From NCBI GenBank assembly GCA_018609935.1, contig JAHENH010000057.1:1-11530 (forward strand): DNA of 11,530 nt. The letters run 5' to 3'. A program made the translations under genes and the position numbers. Shown here piece after piece: positions 6,309-11,530 of this stretch (position 1 is its first letter; each line of letters starts with the position of its first letter). The DNA comes from Halobacteriales archaeon (GTDB taxonomy: Archaea > Halobacteriota > Halobacteria > Halorutilales > JAHENH01). Under the pieces are notes generated by a model that made no database searches, was not told where the DNA came from, and worked only from the letters and a program-made list of their open reading frames with translations.

Positions 6309-7091
6309 TTATTTTAGTTCTTCTAGTTCGTTTCTTGGGGTACCTCTTGCTGTAATTGTTTCCCCCACTATATATGAAGATGCTGGACTTGCTAGGAACT
6401 GTGTTATATCCGCGATTTCTTCGCTTTTACCTAGTCTTCTTTGAACTTTGGTTCTATCTACTTGGTCTGAGCTTCCTATACCCCAGTTTTCTATTGGGGG
6501 TGTCGCTGTAAATCCAGGAGCTATACAGTTTACTCTTATATTGTGCTTTGCCCATTCATTTCCAAGTGACTTGGTTAGATTTATTATTCCGGCCTTAGAG
6601 GCTGCATAGTGGGTCATTTCTGGCACTCCATATTTTCCAACCATACTTGAGATATTTATTATGTTTCCTCCATTATTTTGTTTCATTTTTTCTCCGATTA
6701 TCTGTGTACATCTATATATTCCATGTAGATTTACATCAAATGTTTTTTTCCAGTCTTTTTCATCTATTTCTTCGAATTGATTCATATTATATATTCCAGC
6801 ATTATTTACAAGGATATCTATATCTTCAAATTCATCAATTGTTTCTTTTGCTAATTTTTTGATGTCTTCTCTTTTTGTTACATCACATTCAATTGGTTTA
6901 GCGTTTCCAGTGTATTTTTTGTTATTTTGGATTTCTTTTACTACTCTGTCTATGTTCGTTTTTTCACTTGATGATACTACGACGTCCGCTTCATCATTTG
7001 TAAATCTTTTTGCTATGGCTTCACCTATCCCACTTGAAGCACCTGTTATAATAGCTTTTTTATTTTTCACACTGAACTGTTGGGTTGTCAT
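6309..7091 (-). CDS. Short-chain dehydrogenase/reductase (SDR) family oxidoreductase
   Basis: This 260-residue protein is a classical SDR: an NAD(P)-dependent enzyme that oxidises or reduces an alcohol/carbonyl group in the cytoplasm. The cofactor motif TGASSGIG is at 16-23, NNAG at 96-99, and the catalytic set is N121, S149, Y162 and K166 (YAASK). The APG stretch (191-193) follows. After the second beta strand the sequence has SSSEK instead of an acidic residue, which leans towards NADP(H), but this is inference. The usual C-terminal DGG motif is replaced by ARG (248-250), followed by TPRNELEELK. The substrate cannot be told; FabG-like and glucose dehydrogenase-like enzymes look alike here. 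The start is the first ATG, with TTATATAA about 37 bases upstream. It is divergent from the TetR gene and could share its control. Confidence 0.93.
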   Translation of the reverse strand: MTTQQFSVKNKKAIITGASSGIGEAIAKRFTNDEADVVVSSSEKTNIDRVVKEIQNNKKYTGNAKPIECDVTKREDIKKLAKETIDEFEDIDILVNNAGIYNMNQFEEIDEKDWKKTFDVNLHGIYRCTQIIGEKMKQNNGGNIINISSMVGKYGVPEMTHYAASKAGIINLTKSLGNEWAKHNIRVNCIAPGFTATPPIENWGIGSSDQVDRTKVQRRLGKSEEIADITQFLASPASSYIVGETITARGTPRNELEELK

Positions 7092-7121
7092 ATATCTATA
7101 TTGTTTTTTGGTGGCAAAACG

Positions 7122-7132
7122 TTTTTATATAA
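7122..7132 (-). promoter_or_regulatory. TATA box of the dehydrogenase gene
   Basis: Read on the minus strand the sequence is TTATATAAAAAC, a good archaeal TATA box about 37 bases before the ATG, predicting a leader of roughly 10 bases. Near it, ATGTC occurs twice (7144-7148 and 7153-7157), and ATATAACT (7171-7178) is inverted as AGTTATAT (7202-7209). Either could be a regulator site, but both are weak in such AT-rich DNA. Confidence 0.5.
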
Positions 7133-7245
7133 TGATATAACATATGTCTTTTATGTCACATATATTTTTTATATAACTTATATCTGTGATTACTTCATAT
7201 TAGTTATATGTTTTGTTTCTGTTTTGTTTTTTCATAGGGTTTTAG

Positions 7246-7265
7246 TTGACTAACTGGTTAGTCAA
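7246..7265. promoter_or_regulatory. Perfect 20-bp palindrome, probable TetR operator
   Basis: TTGACTAAC (7246-7254), a TG spacer, and GTTAGTCAA (7257-7265) form a perfect two-fold palindrome that ends nine bases before the TetR start codon. Size and symmetry fit a TetR-family dimer site. With a leaderless start at 7275 it would cover the TATA region and the transcription start, so binding should block the promoter of its own gene and of the transporter behind it. The palindrome is GC-richer than its surroundings, which argues against chance. Confidence 0.75.
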
Positions 7266-7274
7266 GATATCTAT

Positions 7275-7880
7275 ATGGTAGATGAGAAAACAAACGAACA
7301 GATAATGAAGGCCACATATACGGCTTTATGTAAAAAAGGGTATGCAGACTTAACGATGCAACATATAGCAAACGAGGCTCAAAAAAGTAAATCAACACTT
7401 CACTATCATTATAATACAAAAAAAGAACTATTTGATTCATTCCTTGAATACTTATATTATAATCTTGAAACCAAACTGGAAACCATACAAGCTGAGAATC
7501 CAGTAGATCAACTTGATAAAACAATAGATTTTATCTTAGACTATAATGATTCACAGGACTATCCTGAACTTCAGATAGCTATCCTAGAAATAAAAACACA
7601 GGCACCATATAATGAAGATTTTAGGGAGAGATTAAAAGAATTTGATAAGCTTCTATGTAAACATTTTGAGCAAATATTAAAGAAAGGGAAAAAACAAAAT
7701 TTTTTTAAAAAAGATATAAATGAAAAAAATACTGCTATGTTTATAATAACATTAATTAATGGATTTCATACTAGAAGAATAGCAATAGGAGATACCAATA
7801 CTTCATTTAAAAATATATTATCTGAATATATCAAGGATTATATATGTATAGAAAAGACAGGAGGTGGGTATATCCTTTAA
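7275..7880 (+). CDS. TetR/AcrR family transcriptional regulator
   Basis: This 201-residue protein has an N-terminal TetR helix-turn-helix at about 8-55: KATYTALCKKGYADLTMQHIANEA, then QKSKSTLHYHYNTKKELF (36-53), with the LHYHY recognition helix usual for archaeal members. The rest is the helical ligand-binding and dimer domain, and the ligand is unknown. It most likely represses its own operon through the palindrome at 7246-7265 and releases it when a compound to be exported binds. No Shine-Dalgarno precedes the ATG, fitting a leaderless mRNA. Its stop TAA is followed at once by the ATG of the transporter, in the same reading frame. TetR next to MATE is a common arrangement in haloarchaea. 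Confidence 0.93.
   Translation: MVDEKTNEQIMKATYTALCKKGYADLTMQHIANEAQKSKSTLHYHYNTKKELFDSFLEYLYYNLETKLETIQAENPVDQLDKTIDFILDYNDSQDYPELQIAILEIKTQAPYNEDFRERLKEFDKLLCKHFEQILKKGKKQNFFKKDINEKNTAMFIITLINGFHTRRIAIGDTNTSFKNILSEYIKDYICIEKTGGGYIL
7859..7866 (+). promoter_or_regulatory. Strong Shine-Dalgarno for the MATE-rhomboid gene
   Basis: AGGAGGTG, a full match to the archaeal anti-Shine-Dalgarno, lies inside the last codons of the TetR gene and ends 14 bases before the ATG at 7881. The spacing is longer than usual. No other ATG, GTG or TTG in a sensible frame stands closer, and the TAA directly before the ATG prevents an earlier in-frame start. Confidence 0.65.
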
Positions 7881-9902
7881 ATGGATATAAAAAGAAAAAT
7901 AAGATCTTTTTTAGAGAATATTAATTCTCCATTTAAACATAGAGATGAATTTGAACTTACATCTGGAGGAATTGCTGGCCCTCTATTTTATCTTTCCTTA
8001 CCTATAGTTATAACAAATCTATTTCAGACAGTATATAATCTTGTAGACACATTTTGGCTTGGAAGATACAGTACAAATGCACTAGCAGCAATAACTTTTT
8101 CTTTTCCATTAGTTTATTTTCTAATTTCTTTAGGTCTGGGAATATCTATAGCAGGAAGTGTATTAGTAGCCCAAAATATAGGAAATAAAACAGAAAAACA
8201 AGCAGAATATGCAGCATCTCAAACAGTAGTATTCGCAGTAATAACATCACTAATACTAGGAGCTATCGGATATCTATATATAGAATATATAATCGCCCTA
8301 TTTGGAGCAGCCCCTGATGTAGTGATTCTTGCTACAGAATATATGCAAGTTATATCACTTGGACTTGTTTTCATGTATGGATTTTTCATTTTTATATCTC
8401 TTATGAGAGGATATGGGGATACAATAACTCCTATGTTAGTAATGTTTGGATCCGTAGTTTTAAACCTAATCTTAGACCCCTTTTTAATTTTTGGATGGGG
8501 GCCATTTATTGAGCTTGGAGTTCAAGGTGCAGCAGTTGCCACAGTTTTCTCTAGAGCCCTCGCAATGTTTCTTGGTATCTGGATAATGTTTAAAGGAAAC
8601 CGAGGAATAGAGATACATATATCTCAGATGATGCCAAACATAACATACATAAAAAAGATATTTATAGTAGGTGCACCAGCATCCATAGAAACAATAAGTA
8701 GATCTTTATCTGTAAATCTAATGCTTTTTATTGTTGGATTATTCTCAACCACAGTAGCAGCAGGGTTTGGCATCGGTATTAGAGTATTGTCTGTTATATT
8801 TATGCCTGCAATGGCGGTAGCTCAAGGTGTAGAAACAATGACAGGACAAAACATAGGGGCAGGGAAATATGACAGAGCAGAAGAAACAAACCATTTCGCC
8901 TCAAAATTAATGTTTTTACTGCTTACTACAATAGGAATAATATCTTGGTTAGCCGCAGAACCAATAGTATCCATCTTCACAATAGATCAAGCTGTAGTTG
9001 ATGTAGGTGTAGAATTCCTACGATATGTAGCACTAACATTTGGATGTATGGGGGTTATGAGGGCATATATAGGAGGCTTTAGAGGAGCAGGTAAAACATT
9101 AACTGCTGCGGTCATATCAATATTAACACTAGAAGTTGTAAGGTTACCTATAGCATGGTTAGTAGCCAACCTTATAGGGCCACCCGGCATCTGGATATCT
9201 TTTGCTATATCAAATATCTTTGGTGCAACCCTAGCTACCATATGGTTTTTAAAAGGAACATGGAAGACTGGGGATTTAACACAACCAGCTAGTGAACCAA
9301 TAGAAAGCAATACTAACTATAATTGTGATTTATTTAAAAAAATAAAGATAACTATTTCACTCTCTATTTTTACTTTATTTATCTCAATACTAGGTTTTTA
9401 TATATCAAATATAAGTCCAACTCTCTTTTTAGAATGGTTTAAAATTCATCCCCCAAATAAATTAACATTAGGATTATTTTTTGGGCTCTTTTCACATGTA
9501 ACCTATCTCCATCTGTTCACTAATCTATTTTTTCTGTTAATATATGGTGGTTTAACTGAAAAATACCTCACAATAAAAGAATATTTATTTTTATTTCTTT
9601 TTTCTGGTTATTTCTCGGGTCTATTACAAACATGGTTTAGCCAAGATTTAGAAGCTGGTATAAGTGGATCTTTAATGGCTCTAATAGGATTTTATACAAT
9701 ACACTATATATACAATAATTATAAAGGACTAACAGATATTAAAATAAAAATTGAAAAACAAGAAACAATAAAGTATACAATGGCGTTAACTGGATTAGTA
9801 ATTATATTCATAGTAATAATATTTCTAGAATCAAAAATAGCGCATATATCCGGAACAATAATAGGAATATTAATCTTTATATACAAGCAATATACAAAAT
9901 AA
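7881..9902 (+). CDS. MATE family efflux transporter fused to a C-terminal rhomboid intramembrane serine protease
   Basis: The 673 residues hold two complete modules. Residues 1-465 are a MATE transporter (12 helices in two repeats): GGIAGPLFYLSLPIVITN and VYNLVDTFWLG (51-61, with D56) open repeat one, and FIVGAPASIETISRS (261-275) opens repeat two. MATE proteins export drugs or organic compounds in exchange for Na+ or H+. A short polar linker (about 466-482) leads to a six-helix rhomboid domain (about 485-672). It has HxxxxHxxxN at H539, H544 and N548, GISG with catalytic S595 (593-596), and AHISG with catalytic H655. Both dyad residues are present, so it should cleave membrane proteins. Twelve preceding helices leave the linker in the cytoplasm, giving the usual rhomboid topology. 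The gene is the second of an operon with the TetR gene. Normal MATE proteins stop near 450-480 residues, so the fusion is unusual. Confidence 0.92.
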   Translation: MDIKRKIRSFLENINSPFKHRDEFELTSGGIAGPLFYLSLPIVITNLFQTVYNLVDTFWLGRYSTNALAAITFSFPLVYFLISLGLGISIAGSVLVAQNIGNKTEKQAEYAASQTVVFAVITSLILGAIGYLYIEYIIALFGAAPDVVILATEYMQVISLGLVFMYGFFIFISLMRGYGDTITPMLVMFGSVVLNLILDPFLIFGWGPFIELGVQGAAVATVFSRALAMFLGIWIMFKGNRGIEIHISQMMPNITYIKKIFIVGAPASIETISRSLSVNLMLFIVGLFSTTVAAGFGIGIRVLSVIFMPAMAVAQGVETMTGQNIGAGKYDRAEETNHFASKLMFLLLTTIGIISWLAAEPIVSIFTIDQAVVDVGVEFLRYVALTFGCMGVMRAYIGGFRGAGKTLTAAVISILTLEVVRLPIAWLVANLIGPPGIWISFAISNIFGATLATIWFLKGTWKTGDLTQPASEPIESNTNYNCDLFKKIKITISLSIFTLFISILGFYISNISPTLFLEWFKIHPPNKLTLGLFFGLFSHVTYLHLFTNLFFLLIYGGLTEKYLTIKEYLFLFLFSGYFSGLLQTWFSQDLEAGISGSLMALIGFYTIHYIYNNYKGLTDIKIKIEKQETIKYTMALTGLVIIFIVIIFLESKIAHISGTIIGILIFIYKQYTK

Positions 9903-10041
9903 AACACCTTAACAAAAAACATTAGGAATATAAAAAATTAATAAAGTATAGTCTGTTTCATATTTCTATTCCAAAACCTAATTTATTTAAAACAATATAA
10001 TTTGTAATTTTTATATGGATTGTTCCTCTCTCTAAACTAGC

Positions 10042-10054
10042 TTTTTTTGTTTTT
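10042..10054 (+). terminator. Oligo-T tract between the MATE-rhomboid and DtxR-like genes
   Basis: TTTTTTT-G-TTTTT is the strongest T-run in the 192-base gap. It lies about 140 bases after the transporter stop, so it would leave a long 3' untranslated region. It is also just before the promoter region of the next gene, whose TATA-like stretch (TTTTATTTTT near 10065-10074) is poor. Confidence 0.35.
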
Positions 10055-10094
10055 AAGGAAAGATTTTATTTTTACTGAAACATATATATAATTA

Positions 10095-10529
10095 ATGGTA
10101 GAACTTAATGGAAGCTTTAAAAGATATCTTTTAGAAATACATATTTTATCTATGAATGATAAAGATACTGTTAAAACAGGGGAATTAGCATCAAATCTTA
10201 ATGTAAAACCGGCTAGTGTTACAGAAATGCTTTCAAAAATGGATAAAAAAGATCTAATAAACTATGAAAAGCATAAAGGTGTAGAGTTAGCCAAAAAAGG
10301 AGAAGAAATCGCAAGAAAACTAATGTGGAAAAAATGTATAGTAGAAAACTTCTTCGAAGATAAACTAAACCTAGATAGTGATACTGAAAAGGAAATTGAT
10401 GTAGCTCAAACTCTATCTGAAAAAGTAGCAATAAAACTTCAAAAATACATAAAACATCCATGTACCCATAGATGTGGTGCACCAATAGATACATATAATG
10501 AATGTCTACCTGAAGTAGAAACAGTCTAA
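10095..10529 (+). CDS. DtxR/MntR-fold transcriptional regulator with altered metal-site residues
   Basis: This 144-residue protein has the winged helix-turn-helix of the DtxR family: YLLEIHIL (11-18), VKTGELASNLNVKPASVTEML (26-46) with the PASVTEML recognition helix, and wing YEKHKGVELAKKGEEIA (57-73). A short dimerisation domain follows, with no SH3-like third domain, so the layout is MntR-like. In a hand alignment with Bacillus MntR, the six metal ligands (D8, E11, H77, E99, E102, H103) fall on R10, L13, K80, I101, A104 and Q105. None is kept. Instead there are four cysteines: C81, C123, C127 and C137, with HPCTHRC near the end. It may sense a thiol-binding metal, redox state, or nothing. 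The start follows an AT-rich upstream region without a Shine-Dalgarno. The gene stands alone; the target is unknown. Confidence 0.85.
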   Translation: MVELNGSFKRYLLEIHILSMNDKDTVKTGELASNLNVKPASVTEMLSKMDKKDLINYEKHKGVELAKKGEEIARKLMWKKCIVENFFEDKLNLDSDTEKEIDVAQTLSEKVAIKLQKYIKHPCTHRCGAPIDTYNECLPEVETV

Positions 10530-10633
10530 AAACCTAAAACTAAAATATATAGTATACTTTTCTAAAAATATCCTTAAATAGAGATAATATGTTATAAAAT
10601 AAAAAAAGTATTTTAATAAAATCATAATTATAG

Positions 10634-10846
10634 ATAATAAAAAACAATACTGAAAAACTTACTAGTAGATCTGGAATACTACTTGTTAGGTATAATATCT
10701 TAAATCATTGGGGTTGTAGAAACATAACAGACATAAAACATATTACTACTAAGCTTAGAGGAAGTATCCCACCTATTAACTATAATATCCAAAAAAATAC
10801 AGTTATCCTATGGTTTATTTTAATAGTTGATATAATAAAAAAATAG
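10634..10846 (+). pseudogene. Probable transposase C-terminal relic
   Basis: The 507-base gap before the last gene holds an open stretch of 70 codons with no start codon, ending at TAG. It contains LVRYNILNHWGCRNITDIKH, ITTKLRG and VILWFILIVDIIKK. The order RY...WG..N...K, TTK, LW..L.VD resembles the C-terminal end of IS4-like DDE transposases (RY..RWGIEN.Y..K, TTSK, LLYN.W.L.D). The catalytic glutamate of RWGIE is missing (here WGCR). In another frame just before it, about 10640-10693 reads ILKNLLVDLEYYLLGIIS, perhaps an earlier part of the same gene shifted by a frameshift. No terminal inverted repeats are visible. The rest of the gap, 10847-11036, is AT-rich with no further gene signal. 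Confidence 0.4.
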
Positions 10847-10989
10847 AATAGAAAAATAAGAATATATCTAATCAATAAAACCTAAAAATGTTTTTAAAAA
10901 CTAAACTTATTTTGTAAATTAATCCAAGAAAAATAATTGTTTTAATAAAAAGGAATAAATACTAAAGTAATTTTTTATAAATAAAAAAA

Positions 10990-11000
10990 CTTATAAATTA
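10990..11000 (+). promoter_or_regulatory. TATA box of the lipoprotein gene
   Basis: CTTATAAATTA, preceded by an A-rich stretch, is a good archaeal TATA box centred about 42 bases before the ATG at 11037. It predicts a transcript start near 11020 and a leader of about 15 bases. Confidence 0.5.
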
Positions 11001-11036
11001 ATAAAATCTCTCAACGATAATAAACAATATTTATTA

Positions 11037-11530
11037 ATGAATCGTAGAAAATACATAAAAATATCAGGTATAATATTAACAACTTCATTAGTTGGATGTA
11101 TAAACCAGCAAAACAATAACTCAAAAGAAAACCAACAACAAAACATACAAAACAAAACTTCAAACCAAAACCAATCTGTTATTACACCCAGGCTTTCAGT
11201 ACAAAATCAAATAACAAATGGATCAGAAATAAGAATAAATGATATAATCATAGATAAAAAAGCATGGATAACAATACATCAAAAAATAAATAATCAAACA
11301 CAAACTGGAAACAAAATATATGGATACAGAAAACTACCACCAGGAAACTACACAGATATTACTTTAGACCTAATAGAAACAATCAAAAGAAACCAAACAG
11401 TATATGCCTCATTATATTATATACACACAATTGACACTCCAAAAAATATAACAACTACAGATGAACCAATAACAAGCAATGGAGATAAACTACGCAAGTC
11501 TATAGATATATCAATCACACAAAAAAACCA
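11037..11530 (+). CDS. Secreted lipoprotein with DUF7282-like domain, 5' part (3' end outside window)
   Basis: The ATG at 11037 opens 164 codons to the right edge with no stop. The N-terminus MNRRKYIKISGIILTTSLVGC has a twin-arginine-like RRKYIK, a hydrophobic core, and the lipobox L18-V19-G20-C21, so the mature protein should be a lipid-anchored exported protein starting at C21. A linker very rich in Asn and Gln (22-47) follows, as is common in haloarchaeal lipoproteins. From about 52 on, the pattern RLSVQNQ...IIIDKKAWITIHQK...GYRKLPPGNYTDITLDL...QTVYASLYYIHT...DEPIT looks like DUF7282, a beta-sandwich domain seen in halophilic archaea whose function is unknown. It has potential N-glycosylation sequons. 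The start is supported by the signal peptide and an upstream TATA box. The domain call is from memory of the pattern and moderately sure; the lipoprotein call is stronger. Confidence 0.75.
   Translation, partial: MNRRKYIKISGIILTTSLVGCINQQNNNSKENQQQNIQNKTSNQNQSVITPRLSVQNQITNGSEIRINDIIIDKKAWITIHQKINNQTQTGNKIYGYRKLPPGNYTDITLDLIETIKRNQTVYASLYYIHTIDTPKNITTTDEPITSNGDKLRKSIDISITQKN

Noticed and set aside
6647..7140. Plus-strand open frames opposite the dehydrogenase gene
   Set aside because: They are hydrophobic antisense shadows of a clear SDR gene with all catalytic motifs.
1..11530. CRISPR array, tRNA or rRNA gene, or complete insertion sequence
   Set aside because: No regularly spaced repeats, no tRNA-like cloverleaf, no rRNA-like stretch and no paired terminal inverted repeats were visible by reading. 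A tool-based scan could still find degenerate examples.

Overview
The window looks like a piece of an AT-rich archaeal chromosome, most probably from a euryarchaeon related to halophiles. No rRNA or tRNA is present to prove this. Three things point that way. Most upstream regions carry TATA-like boxes that place transcription at or a few bases before the start codon, so several mRNAs look leaderless. The one gene inside a clear operon has a strong archaeal Shine-Dalgarno sequence. Several proteins are of types typical of haloarchaea and their relatives: a small DUF2892 membrane protein, a TetR regulator followed by a MATE transporter, and a lipoprotein with a twin-arginine-like signal and a DUF7282-like domain. 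A low-GC relative such as Methanonatronarchaeia would fit, but that is a guess. Every recognisable gene that ends inside the window stops with TAA.

Layout. 1-324 is the 3' part of a carboxymuconolactone decarboxylase/AhpD-like gene, followed by an intergenic stretch with a strong hairpin. 621-3332 encodes a complete UPF0182 membrane protein, and 3434-3652 a DUF2892 membrane protein. 3781-4106 (minus) holds a small unknown gene broken by one missing base. 4107-5245 is a gene-poor, apparently decayed stretch. 5246-5605 is an unrecognised soluble protein. 5855-6190 is a pyrimidine-dimer DNA glycosylase (T4 endonuclease V type) that is intact except for a TGA at codon 19. 6309-7091 (minus) is a short-chain dehydrogenase. 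Divergent from it is an operon of a TetR regulator (7275-7880) and a MATE transporter (7881-9902), with a perfect 20-bp palindrome just before the TetR start. 10095-10529 encodes a DtxR/MntR-fold regulator, 10634-10846 is a probable transposase relic, and a lipoprotein gene starts at 11037 and runs off the right edge.

The most unusual item is the MATE gene. After a normal 12-helix transporter of about 465 residues it continues in frame into a six-helix rhomboid intramembrane protease with all catalytic and signature residues (HxxxxHxxxN, GxSG, AHxxG). A palindrome-controlled TetR-(MATE-rhomboid) unit could couple membrane export to regulated membrane proteolysis. Other points of interest are the nonsense codon in the UV-repair gene, the DtxR-like protein that has lost all six expected metal ligands but has four cysteines, and a strong drift in synonymous codon use along the UPF0182 gene. 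The window otherwise reads as independent housekeeping, stress and regulatory genes separated by decayed spacer, not as a defence island.
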